Positions 54,550 through 63,180 of a stretch of DNA of 64,000 nt are shown piece by piece. A model generated the notes under the pieces. The model had not been told where the DNA came from. It did not search any database and saw only the letters and a list, made by a program, of their open reading frames with translations. The stretch is taken from the NCBI GenBank assembly GCA_040255675.1, contig JBDZVM010000012.1:1-64000 (forward strand). The letters run 5' to 3'. The DNA comes from JBDZVM01 sp040255675. GTDB taxonomy: Bacteria; Actinomycetota; Actinomycetes; Acidothermales; Acidothermaceae. A program made the position numbers and the translations under genes. Within the stretch, counting starts at the first letter, position 1, and each line of letters begins with the position of its first letter.

Positions 54550-55566
54550 CTAGTTTCTTGGTGGGGCGGTGCTTTCGCGGACGACGAGTTGTGTCGCCAA
54601 CTCGAAACGCAGCGTTTCGATTTCCTCGCCGCGCACCAGGCGCAAGACGGTACGCGCGGCCAGCATGCCCATCTCGACCAGCGGCTGGCGCACCGTGGTC
54701 AACGGCGGCGACGACCACCGGGCTTCGGGCAAATCGTCGAAGCCGACGACGCTGATGTCGCTCGGAATGCGCCAGCCGTGCTGGCGGATCGCTTCGTAAA
54801 CGCCGTAGGCCATTTGATCGCTCGACGCGAATATCGCGGTAGGCGGTTTCTCCGACGCCAGAAACTTCTGGCCCGCCGCGAAACCAGACTCGTGGTAGAA
54901 GTCGCCTTGATAGATCAGATCGTCGTCGGAGGGGATGCCGGCCGCGTCAAGCGCCGTCCGGTATCCGTCGAGTCTCGCCCTGCTGCATTGCAGCCGAGGC
55001 GGGCCCAAGATGAGCCCGATGCGACGATGCCCGAGGCCTACCAGGTGTTCGGTCGCGCTCAAGCCGCCTGCCCAGTTCGTGGCCCCGATCGTCGGCAGAT
55101 CGACCGACGGCACGCCCGCCGGGTCGACCACCACGGTTGGCAGATGCCTGCGCAGTTCGGCCTGCAGCTTGGGGTTTAGGTGCGAGGTCACGAGGATCAC
55201 GCCGTCGGAGGCGCGCGCCTGCACGTTTTGCCACCAGCGGCGTTCGGACGTCGCCTGGCTGTGCACCGCGGAAATTACGACACCGACGCCGACGTCGTGG
55301 CAAACTTCCTCGACGCCGCGAATGATCTCAACAGCCCACGGACTGTCGAGATCGTTGAAGACGAGGTCGACCAGGCTCGCGTTACCGCCCTTCGGCGTGC
55401 CGCGACGCCGATACTCGTGACGCTGCAGGAGTTCTTCGATGCGGCTTCGCGTCTCGGGGGCGACGTCCATGCGGCCGTTGAGAACGCGCGACACCGTAGG
55501 CACCGACACGCCTGCTTCTTCGGCGATGTCGGCGATGGTCACGCGGCGGCGTTCGCCGGTAGTCAC
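54550..55566 (-). CDS. LacI-family transcriptional regulator of the xylan locus
   Basis: 338 aa, GTG 55566 overlapping the GH43 stop (GTGA). The N-terminal helix-turn-helix VTIADIAEEAGVSVPTVSRVLNG and hinge are followed by a periplasmic-binding-protein-like effector domain. Last gene of the GH3-GH43-lacI operon. It probably represses the operon and the divergent transporter until xylose or a xylo-oligosaccharide binds. Matching operator-like sites lie at 59675 and 59818. Confidence 0.93.
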   Translation of the reverse strand: MTTGERRRVTIADIAEEAGVSVPTVSRVLNGRMDVAPETRSRIEELLQRHEYRRRGTPKGGNASLVDLVFNDLDSPWAVEIIRGVEEVCHDVGVGVVISAVHSQATSERRWWQNVQARASDGVILVTSHLNPKLQAELRRHLPTVVVDPAGVPSVDLPTIGATNWAGGLSATEHLVGLGHRRIGLILGPPRLQCSRARLDGYRTALDAAGIPSDDDLIYQGDFYHESGFAAGQKFLASEKPPTAIFASSDQMAYGVYEAIRQHGWRIPSDISVVGFDDLPEARWSSPPLTTVRQPLVEMGMLAARTVLRLVRGEEIETLRFELATQLVVRESTAPPRN

Positions 55567-57212
55567 AGCGACTCCTCTTCCGGCTCGGTTGTCTCAGGAT
55601 ACGCATGCCCGCGCGGCCCCGGTTCGAGCGCCGCGGCGCGTCCGGCACGGGGTTCGGCAGTGGGTTCGGTAGTGGGTTCGGAACTGGGTTTGGGCAGATA
55701 CTCGAACCAGCCGAAGTCGGCGACGTTGTTGCTCGGCTCGCCGTTGCCGGTGGCGAACATCCCCACGACGGCGCCGAAGAAGCCACCCGCCTCGGCGTAA
55801 CTGAGATGCGATCCGTCGACCTCGGCAAGCGCGACGTCATCGACGCTCAGCGTGTAGCGCGGGCCTTCGCCGCGCACAGCCAAGCGCGGCGGACCGGCAC
55901 CGATTGGCGCCGTCGCCAGCACGTCGTCGTTCCCGTGAGTTCGTCGGACGGCGCGAGCTTGCCGAGATCCGTTCTCACGACAGATCTCGAGCCTGATCTG
56001 AAAGTCGTCGCTTTGCACCACGGCGAGCCCGGCGCACTCGGTGCCGGTGGCGGGCTCGAAGTCGAGTTCGCTCGTCGCGATGAAATCGCGGTGCTGCTGA
56101 CGCCGGCACACGAAACTCGGATTGGCCAGTTCGCCGAGTGTTTCCGGCCGAACCGCCAGTCGCAAATAGCTGGGCCGCTCCGTAAGGCTCCACCACGTCT
56201 CGCGCGGGGTTCGCAAGAACATCCACGACGGGTGCAGGTCGGCGGTGTCGAAGGAGTTGCGTGCCGGTAGGGGTTCGCACGGTGCCGGCCGCAGAGCCGG
56301 ACGGCGCTCTTCGAGCCTCACCTGCCCGACGCCGGGATTGAACACCGGCCAGCCGTCTTCCCACGACACCGGCGTGAGAAAGGTTTCGCGGCCGAGGTTG
56401 CCTTCCTCGTTATCGCGGACGCCGAGTAGCACCGCCCACCAATCGTCGTCCGCGATATCGACGAGATCGGCATGGCCGACGGCAACGATCGGCGCGCGCC
56501 GGCCGAGATGGCGCGTGGTCGCCACCGGATTGCGGGGGCAGCCTACGTAGGGCCCGACGACGTTGTCGCTACGCGCGACGACGACAGCGTGGTCGAACGA
56601 GGTGCCGCCTTCGGCGGCTAGCAGGTAGCAGTGGCCGTGAATTCGATAGATGTGTGGACCTTCTGCCCATCGAGCATCACGTAGCGCGCCGTGCCAGATG
56701 GCGTGGCGCTCGCCTGTCAACGCGAGCTTGTCGCGATCGAATTCCTGTACCCACACGGCCGTGTGGCCCGCGTCGTCTTGTTGGGTCGCGGCGCAAAACC
56801 AGCCGCGCCCGTCGTCGTCGAAGAACAGCGACGGGTCGAAACCGTTGGCGTCGTCGAGCCAAGCGGGATCAGACCACGGCGTCGCCGGATCGGTCGTGGT
56901 GACGACGAAATGACCCGACCGCCGCGAGCCACCGACGAGCGTGCACGTCACATAAAAAACCCCGTCGGCGTAACGAATCGTCGGCGCGAACAGCCCGCCA
57001 GAACACCGGACGCCGTCGAGCGGGAGTTGCTCGGGGCGGTCGAGAACGTGCCCGATCAACCGCCAATCCACCAGATCGCGACTGTGGTAGATGGGCAATC
57101 CCGGGAAGTACTCGAACGTCGACGTCACGAGGTAGAAGTCGTCGCCAACGCGCGTGATCGACGGATCGGGGTGCGGTCCGGGCAGCACTGGGTTTCGGAA
57201 AGTACCCGTCAT
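55563..57212 (-). CDS. GH43 beta-xylosidase
   Basis: 549 aa from ATG 57212, overlapping the GH3 stop. Five-bladed propeller with base Asp in PGPHPDPSI, pKa-tuning Asp in NGFDPSLFFD and acid Glu in WAEGPHIY. A C-terminal beta-sandwich (GH43 C2, about 330-520) completes the xylosidase type. The last 40 residues repeat EPTTEPTAEP and are disordered. There is no signal peptide, so it acts on imported oligosaccharides in the cytoplasm. Confidence 0.93.
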   Translation of the reverse strand: MTGTFRNPVLPGPHPDPSITRVGDDFYLVTSTFEYFPGLPIYHSRDLVDWRLIGHVLDRPEQLPLDGVRCSGGLFAPTIRYADGVFYVTCTLVGGSRRSGHFVVTTTDPATPWSDPAWLDDANGFDPSLFFDDDGRGWFCAATQQDDAGHTAVWVQEFDRDKLALTGERHAIWHGALRDARWAEGPHIYRIHGHCYLLAAEGGTSFDHAVVVARSDNVVGPYVGCPRNPVATTRHLGRRAPIVAVGHADLVDIADDDWWAVLLGVRDNEEGNLGRETFLTPVSWEDGWPVFNPGVGQVRLEERRPALRPAPCEPLPARNSFDTADLHPSWMFLRTPRETWWSLTERPSYLRLAVRPETLGELANPSFVCRRQQHRDFIATSELDFEPATGTECAGLAVVQSDDFQIRLEICRENGSRQARAVRRTHGNDDVLATAPIGAGPPRLAVRGEGPRYTLSVDDVALAEVDGSHLSYAEAGGFFGAVVGMFATGNGEPSNNVADFGWFEYLPKPSSEPTTEPTAEPRAGRAAALEPGPRGHAYPETTEPEEESL

Positions 57213-59644
57213 TGCACCGTGACGTCGGCCGTCAATCGCCGCGAAAACCCGACGACGCGTTGCGGTCCGACGAGCCGCACGTTGACGCGATGGCAAACGT
57301 CGCCGCTCGATTTGGAAAGGCGCAACTCGATATCGCCGGGCTCGACGATGCGTTTTCCCGACCGGCCGGTGAAAGAACTGAGGTCAGCATGGACGCCGAA
57401 CGTCAACCGCTTCGATTCGCCCGGCTCGAGAGGCACCCGCGAATAGCCGATAAGTCTGATGTCGGGCCTGCTCACCGACGCGACCGGGTCGTGCAGGTAA
57501 AGCTGCGCGACCTCAACTCCCGCGCGCGAACTGGTGTTCGTGATTTGTACCGACACCCGAACCTCGCCGTCCGTGGAGACTTCGGCGATGTCGTCGCCCG
57601 CGCCGGCTTTCTCGCCCGTGTCGACGCGCACGTCGTCCCATCGAAAGGTCGAATACGAAAGGCCGTGGCCGAAAGGCCAAAGCGGCGTGGGGTCGACGTT
57701 GCTGACCTCGTTGCGCAGGCCGAGCGGCGGTGTCACATAGGTGGCGGGCTGGCCGTTCGGCGTGCGCGGAATGCTGACCGGAAGCCGGCCCGTCGGATTC
57801 ACTCGGCCCGACAGCACACCCGCCAGAGCCGAAGCGCCCTCCTCGCCGGGGAAGAACGACTGCACGGCGGCGGCGACGCGATCGGCGAAATTGCCCAGCG
57901 CGTAAGGGCGGCCGGTAATCAAGACGGCGACGACGGGTGTGCCGGTCGCGAGCAGAGCGTCGAGCAACCCGGCTTGCGCGCCGGGCAACGCGAGGTCTTC
58001 GGCGTCGCACCCCTCGCCCGACGTGCCGCGCCCGAAAAGGCCGGCCTTGTCGCCGAGCGCGACGACACACACGTCGGCCCGCTTCGCTGCCTCGATTGCC
58101 GCGCCGAAGCCCGACGTGTCGTTGCCGCTGACCTCGCAGCCCTGGCAAAACTCGAGTGTCGAGGCGGGAAACTCCTCGCGCATGGCGTCGAGCAACGTCG
58201 CGATTTTGACGCCGAACGGAATCTCCGGATGTTGACTTCCGACGTGGCTCGGAAACGTGTAGCACCCCAGCATGGCCAGCGGGTCGTTCGCTCGCGGGCC
58301 GACGAGCGCAATGCGCGCGTCGGGCTTGAGCGGCAAAGCACCGAAATTCGCGACTAATACGACGGATTGTTCGGCTAGCTGTCTCGCTAACCCGCGCGAC
58401 TCGTCGGTATCGAGTCGAAGTGAGCCGCGCGCGGCGTCGGCGTCGCCGTCGATCGTGTGGTCGGCGAGAGCGGGCGGCTCCGGACACCAATCCGGATCAA
58501 GCAGGCCCATCTGGCATTTTTGCGTGAGCACACGTCGGGCGGCCCTGTCGACGCGAGCCTCGGAGACGCGCCCGTCGCGCACCGCCTCGAGCAGCGGATC
58601 TCCGTAGCAATGGACGGTGGGAAGTTCGACGTCGATGCCCGCTTCGAGGGCTAATGCGGCGGCGTCGCCTTCCGACCCGGCCACCCGGTGCAGCAGGTGC
58701 AAGAACGAAATGCCGAAGTAGTCGGCTACCACCGTTCCGCTGAAACCCCACTCGTCGCGGAGCAAACCGGTCAGCAGGTTGCCGTCAGCAGCGACCGGAA
58801 CGCCGTCGATTTCGGTGTAAGCGTGCATGACCGCGCGCGCGCCGCCGTCGCGGATCGCCATTTCGAACGGTGGGAGCAAGACGTCGGCGACCTCGCGGGG
58901 TCCGGCTGAAACCGGACCGAAGTTGCGGCCGGCGCGCGACGCCGAATAGCCGACAAAATGCTTCAACGTCGCGATGACGCCGGCTGACTCGAGACCGCGA
59001 ACGTACGCCGTGCCGATCGTCGCCACGAGGTACGGGTCTTCGCCGATCGTCTCCTCGACGCGCCCCCACCGGTAGTCGCGGACGACGTCGAGCACGGGCG
59101 CGAGCCCTTGGTGCACGCCGACGTGCCGCATGGCCTGCCCGATCTGAGTGGCCATGCTTTGCACGAGGTGGGGATCGAACGTCGCGCCCCAGGCGAGCGG
59201 CGTCGGGTAGATCGTCGCGCCGTACGTCATGAACCCCGACAGGCACTCCTCGTGAGCGATCGCCGGGATGCCGTGCCGGCTCGCGGCGACGATGTCTGCC
59301 TGCGTGCGGGCAAGCGCGCGGGCGGCGAGCGCCGGATCGACCGGCGAGGTGCCGAACGGCCGGGTGAGCTGCCCGAGACCTTTCGTGATCAGCTTCTGCA
59401 AGTCGGTGGGCACGGTGGCCAGGTCGTGCTGGTGGGGCGCGACGCCGTCGCCGGACGCGTCAGCACCGACCCAGACACCGAAGAGCTGAGCGATCTTCTC
59501 CTCGAGGGTCATCGCAGCAAGCAACTCGGAGACGCGGACGTCGACGGGGAGCGCCGGGTTGCGCCAGGCCTCCCCTGCCGCGGCGGTTTCCGGTGCGACG
59601 GTTTCCGGTGCGACGGAGTCGGTGCTGGTTGCGTCTCGTTGCAC
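57209..59644 (-). CDS. GH3 beta-glycosidase, probable beta-xylosidase
   Basis: 811 aa from GTG 59644 behind AGAAGAG. (alpha/beta)8 barrel with nucleophile Asp in GTVVADYFG and KHFVGYSASRAGRNFGP; second domain with ITGRPYALGN and WPFGHGLSYS; C-terminal fibronectin-like domain. The N-terminal 30 residues are a low-complexity linker containing a VAPET repeat; no signal peptide. With GH43 and xylA it points to xylo-oligosaccharide cleavage. First gene of the leftward operon. Confidence 0.93.
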   Translation of the reverse strand: MQRDATSTDSVAPETVAPETAAAGEAWRNPALPVDVRVSELLAAMTLEEKIAQLFGVWVGADASGDGVAPHQHDLATVPTDLQKLITKGLGQLTRPFGTSPVDPALAARALARTQADIVAASRHGIPAIAHEECLSGFMTYGATIYPTPLAWGATFDPHLVQSMATQIGQAMRHVGVHQGLAPVLDVVRDYRWGRVEETIGEDPYLVATIGTAYVRGLESAGVIATLKHFVGYSASRAGRNFGPVSAGPREVADVLLPPFEMAIRDGGARAVMHAYTEIDGVPVAADGNLLTGLLRDEWGFSGTVVADYFGISFLHLLHRVAGSEGDAAALALEAGIDVELPTVHCYGDPLLEAVRDGRVSEARVDRAARRVLTQKCQMGLLDPDWCPEPPALADHTIDGDADAARGSLRLDTDESRGLARQLAEQSVVLVANFGALPLKPDARIALVGPRANDPLAMLGCYTFPSHVGSQHPEIPFGVKIATLLDAMREEFPASTLEFCQGCEVSGNDTSGFGAAIEAAKRADVCVVALGDKAGLFGRGTSGEGCDAEDLALPGAQAGLLDALLATGTPVVAVLITGRPYALGNFADRVAAAVQSFFPGEEGASALAGVLSGRVNPTGRLPVSIPRTPNGQPATYVTPPLGLRNEVSNVDPTPLWPFGHGLSYSTFRWDDVRVDTGEKAGAGDDIAEVSTDGEVRVSVQITNTSSRAGVEVAQLYLHDPVASVSRPDIRLIGYSRVPLEPGESKRLTFGVHADLSSFTGRSGKRIVEPGDIELRLSKSSGDVCHRVNVRLVGPQRVVGFSRRLTADVTVQ

Positions 59645-59674
59645 GTTCGGCTCTTCTCTGAAATGACGTGGCCT

Positions 59675-59690
59675 TCCGGAAACTACCGGA
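59675..59690. promoter_or_regulatory. putative LacI operator 1
   Basis: TCCGGAAACTACCGGA, a 16-bp pseudo-palindrome 30 bp upstream of the GH3 start. It matches the site at 59818-59833 in the consensus TCCGRWAACTWYCGGA. Confidence 0.65.
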
Positions 59691-59817
59691 AGTGAACTTC
59701 CAAGGAGCTCAGCCTTGCACAGCGAATGTAACGGTTGCAAACGGTCGACGGGAAGGGTTGACCGCGATTGAGGGAAGGCATTACGGTGACGCCACCGTCA
59801 CAAACTATCGCCGCTAC

Positions 59818-59833
59818 TCCGATAACTTTCGGA
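59818..59833. promoter_or_regulatory. putative LacI operator 2
   Basis: TCCGATAACTTTCGGA, 68 bp upstream of the solute-binding protein start. It pairs with the similar site near the GH3 gene, 143 bp away, which would allow looping and joint control of both operons. Another inverted repeat, GTGAC/GTCAC (59786-59801), lies between them. Confidence 0.65.
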
Positions 59834-59901
59834 ACCAAGCGCGCGGCACACTAGCTCGGGCACCCGTGCGGATGTGCGGGTCCCTTCCCGAAGGGACACT
59901 C

Positions 59902-61269
59902 ATGATCAGCGGCACCAAACGAACTCGAATCGCCGCCGTCAGCCTGGTGGCTGTGGCGGCGATGGGCCTCGCGGCCTGCAGCAGCTCCGGCAACTCCGGA
60001 GGGTCGACCAACAACAGCACGCCGCCGCCCGGCGGCACGAGCAGCTCGAGCGGGGGCGGCGGCAGCAGCTCGAGCCCCGCATCGAACGAGCCCGTCACGT
60101 TGACCTGGTGGCACAACGCCAACAACGATCCCGGCAAGAGCGCGTTCCAGAAAGTCGCCGACGACTACCACGCGGCGCACCCGAACGTCACCTTCAAGGT
60201 TCAGCCGATCCAAAACGAAGACATCAAGACCAAGATTCCGATCGCGTTGCAGGGCACGCCGCCCGACATCTTCCAGCAATGGGGTGGCGGCGCGTTGGCG
60301 ACGCAGCTCCAGTCTGGCAAGATCGCCGACCTCACCTCCGACGTCTCAAGCTGGATCGACCAGCTCGGCAAGAGCGCTTCGGGCTGGGCGGTCGACGGCA
60401 AGCAATACGGCGTGCCGTACGACTACCACGTGGTCGGCTTCTGGTACCGCACTGACCTGTTCCAAAAGGCCGGCATCAGCGAACCGCCGGCTACGTTCGA
60501 CGACCTGCTCACCGACATCGGCAAGCTGAAGGCGGCTGGCATCGCGCCGATTTCCGTCGGTGGCAAAGACAAGTGGCCTGACGCCTTCTACTGGGAGAAC
60601 TTCGTGTTGAAGGAGTGCCCGAAGGACGTCATCACGTCGAGCCTCGACGCGAAGAAGATGGACGACCCCTGCTTCATCAAGGCCGGTGAAGACCTGAAGA
60701 AGCTGCTCGATGCCAAGCCGTTCAACGACGGGTTCCTCGGTACCCCCGCGCAGCAGGGTGCAGGTAGCTCGGCCGGCTTGCTGGCCAACGGCAAGGCCGC
60801 GATGGAGCTGCAGGGCGACTGGGAAATGGCGGTCATGCCATCGCTTACGCAAGACAAGGACTTCGCGTCGAAGATGGGTTGGTTCCCCTTCCCCTCGGTG
60901 AGCGGTGGTAAGGGCGAGCCGGGCGCGGCGCTCGGCGGTGGTGACGGTTTCTCCTGCTCCACCAAGGCACCGGCAGTGTGCGCCGACTTCCTGAAGTACC
61001 TCACGAGCGCGCAAGTCGAAAGCGACCTGGTCAAGGCCAACGCCATCACCATTCCGTCGAACGCCGGCGCCGTCTCGGCGATCACCGACCCGACCTTGAA
61101 GAAGGTGCAGACCTACCTGCAAGGTGTGACCTACAACCAGCTCTACTTCGACCAGGCTCTGCCGACGAACGTGGGTAACGCAGTGAACGACGCCGTGGCG
61201 AACTTCTTCGCGGGGCAAGGCACGCCCGCCGACATCGCGGGTGCCGCGGCGAAGGCGGCAAGCCAGTAA
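59902..61269 (+). CDS. ABC transporter solute-binding lipoprotein, sugar type
   Basis: 455 aa from ATG 59902 with AAGGGA upstream. Signal peptide with lipobox GLAAC, acylated at Cys26, followed by a Ser/Gly/Pro linker. Family 1 (MalE/UgpB-like) binding fold: PVTLTWWHNANNDPG, QWGGGALA, and ELQGDWEMAVMPS. It likely captures xylo-oligosaccharides outside the cell. Its stop overlaps the permease start (TAATG). Confidence 0.93.
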   Translation: MISGTKRTRIAAVSLVAVAAMGLAACSSSGNSGGSTNNSTPPPGGTSSSSGGGGSSSSPASNEPVTLTWWHNANNDPGKSAFQKVADDYHAAHPNVTFKVQPIQNEDIKTKIPIALQGTPPDIFQQWGGGALATQLQSGKIADLTSDVSSWIDQLGKSASGWAVDGKQYGVPYDYHVVGFWYRTDLFQKAGISEPPATFDDLLTDIGKLKAAGIAPISVGGKDKWPDAFYWENFVLKECPKDVITSSLDAKKMDDPCFIKAGEDLKKLLDAKPFNDGFLGTPAQQGAGSSAGLLANGKAAMELQGDWEMAVMPSLTQDKDFASKMGWFPFPSVSGGKGEPGAALGGGDGFSCSTKAPAVCADFLKYLTSAQVESDLVKANAITIPSNAGAVSAITDPTLKKVQTYLQGVTYNQLYFDQALPTNVGNAVNDAVANFFAGQGTPADIAGAAAKAASQ

Positions 61270-62261
61270 TGAGCGGTGGGAGTCGCGCGACGCTCCGGCA
61301 GAAGGAGCCGCTGCCGGACGTCGCGCTTCCCGCTCCCCGCGGGCTCGGCCGTGCTAAGGCACGGCCGAGCCTGCGTCAGGGCGCCGAACTTACGTTGCTC
61401 CTCGGCCCCGCGCTCGTGTTGTTCGTCGGATTCGTGCTCGTGCCGATCGGCGTCGCGGTCTACTACAGCCTTTACAACTGGCAAGGTTTCGGCCCGCTGA
61501 CCGACTTCATCGGGTTCGGCAACTATCGGCGGGCGCTGTCAGACCCGGTATTCCAGCACGCAATCTGGCACAACCTGATCATCGCCGGACTGTCTTTGCT
61601 CATTCAGCTTCCGTTGAGCATCGGAATCGCGTTGCTGCTGAACCGGAAGATGCGCGGCCGCAACTTCTTGCGGTTGGTCGTCTTCGCGCCGTACGTGCTG
61701 TCGTCCGCCGTCACCGCGGTGACCTGGATGCTCATGCTGCAGCCCGGCGGGTTCATCGACCAGCTATTCAAGGGGGTCGGGCTCGGCAGCTGGGTGCATG
61801 CCTGGCTCGCCGACACCCATCTCGTGCTGTACACGATTTTCTTGGTCGCGACCTGGCAATACATGGGATTCGGCATCGTGCTGCTTCTCGCGGGCTTGCA
61901 AGGAATCCCGCACGAGCTACGCGAAGCCGCCGCGCTCGACGGTGCCACCGCGTGGCAGACGACGCGACAGGTCACCCTGCCTTTGCTCGGGCCGACGATT
62001 CGCATCTGGATTTTCTTGTCGATGATTGGCTCTTTGCAGCTGTTCGACTTGGTGTGGATTATGACCGGTGGCGGGCCAGCGGGGGCGTCGACGACCATGG
62101 CGACCTACCTCATCGACAAGGGCTTTCGCAGCTACGAGTTCGGCTACGGCAGTGCCGTCGCCGTCGTCCTGTTCGTCATTTGCTTTGTTTTTGCCTTGCT
62201 CTACCAGCGGTTCGCGCTAAGGCGCGACACTGCCGGAGCGTTGACGAGGATGGTGAGGTGA
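61269..62261 (+). CDS. ABC sugar permease, MalF-type
   Basis: 330 aa. Six membrane helices and the EAA loop ELREAAALDGATAWQTTRQVTLPLL that contacts the ATPase. The N-terminal 40 residues are cytoplasmic. Second component of the importer; no ATP-binding subunit is in the operon, so a shared MsiK-like ATPase elsewhere is expected. Confidence 0.94.
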   Translation: MSGGSRATLRQKEPLPDVALPAPRGLGRAKARPSLRQGAELTLLLGPALVLFVGFVLVPIGVAVYYSLYNWQGFGPLTDFIGFGNYRRALSDPVFQHAIWHNLIIAGLSLLIQLPLSIGIALLLNRKMRGRNFLRLVVFAPYVLSSAVTAVTWMLMLQPGGFIDQLFKGVGLGSWVHAWLADTHLVLYTIFLVATWQYMGFGIVLLLAGLQGIPHELREAAALDGATAWQTTRQVTLPLLGPTIRIWIFLSMIGSLQLFDLVWIMTGGGPAGASTTMATYLIDKGFRSYEFGYGSAVAVVLFVICFVFALLYQRFALRRDTAGALTRMVR

Positions 62262-62265
62262 CGTC

Positions 62266-63156
62266 ATGGCAGTAGTCGCCGCCACCCCAGCCGACGTCGG
62301 AGACCACGGCGGCGGGCAGGGCAAGCAGGGTCGTCCATCGTCGCCTCTTGGCACGGCGCTCGCCTACTTCGTAGGCGTGGTAATCGTCGTGATCACCGTG
62401 GTGCCATTGCTGTTCGTGATTCTCGGCGGTTTTCGCACCACCGCGCAGATCAACGAGAATCCGTCCGGGCTGCCGAATCCGTGGGTCTGGGAAAACTATC
62501 GCGCTATCTTGACGTCGCGCTCCTTCTGGCACTTTCTGATGAACAGCGCGTTAATCGCCGTTGTCGCGACCGGGCTCACCGTCATACTCGGCGCGATGGC
62601 CGCGTTCGCCCTCTCGCGTTACGTGTTCAAGGGCCGCGAGGTGCTCTACGCGCTCTTCACTATCGGACTGCTTTTTCCTCTTACCGTGGCGGCGTTGCCG
62701 CTTTATCTGCAACTTCGCAGGCTTGGGCTGCTCGAAAACATGTTTGGTGTCGCGATCCCGGAGGCGGCGTTCTCGCTTTCGATCACGATCGTGATTCTGC
62801 GCCCCTTCATGCGCGCAATTCCAGGCGAGCTCGAAGACGCGGCAGTCGTCGACGGCAGCAGCCGGCTCGGCTTTTTCTGGCGGGTGTTGCTGCCGCTTTC
62901 GGCTCCGGCTCTCACGACTGTCGCGATTCTCGCGTTCGTGACGAGCTGGAACTTCTACATACTGCCGCTGCTCGTGTTCAACGACTCGATCCATTACACA
63001 CTGCCGCTCGGTGTGGCGACCTTCCAGTCGCAGTACTCTCAAGACACCGCGCGGGTATTCGCGTTCACAGCACTGTCGATGCTGCCGACGCTGTTGTTTT
63101 TCTCCATCGCGCAACGCCGTATCGTCGGCGGCCTCACCGGCGCCGTCAAAGGCTAA
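62266..63156 (+). CDS. ABC sugar permease, MalG-type
   Basis: 296 aa, starting 4 bp after the first permease. Six helices and EAA loop ELEDAAVVDGSSRLGFFWRVLLPLSAP. GGFRTTAQINENPSGLPNPWVWENY is the usual periplasmic entry of CUT1 permeases. Partner of the upstream permease. Confidence 0.94.
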   Translation: MAVVAATPADVGDHGGGQGKQGRPSSPLGTALAYFVGVVIVVITVVPLLFVILGGFRTTAQINENPSGLPNPWVWENYRAILTSRSFWHFLMNSALIAVVATGLTVILGAMAAFALSRYVFKGREVLYALFTIGLLFPLTVAALPLYLQLRRLGLLENMFGVAIPEAAFSLSITIVILRPFMRAIPGELEDAAVVDGSSRLGFFWRVLLPLSAPALTTVAILAFVTSWNFYILPLLVFNDSIHYTLPLGVATFQSQYSQDTARVFAFTALSMLPTLLFFSIAQRRIVGGLTGAVKG

Positions 63157-63180
63157 TGCTCACCCCGAAAGGAACGCGCC

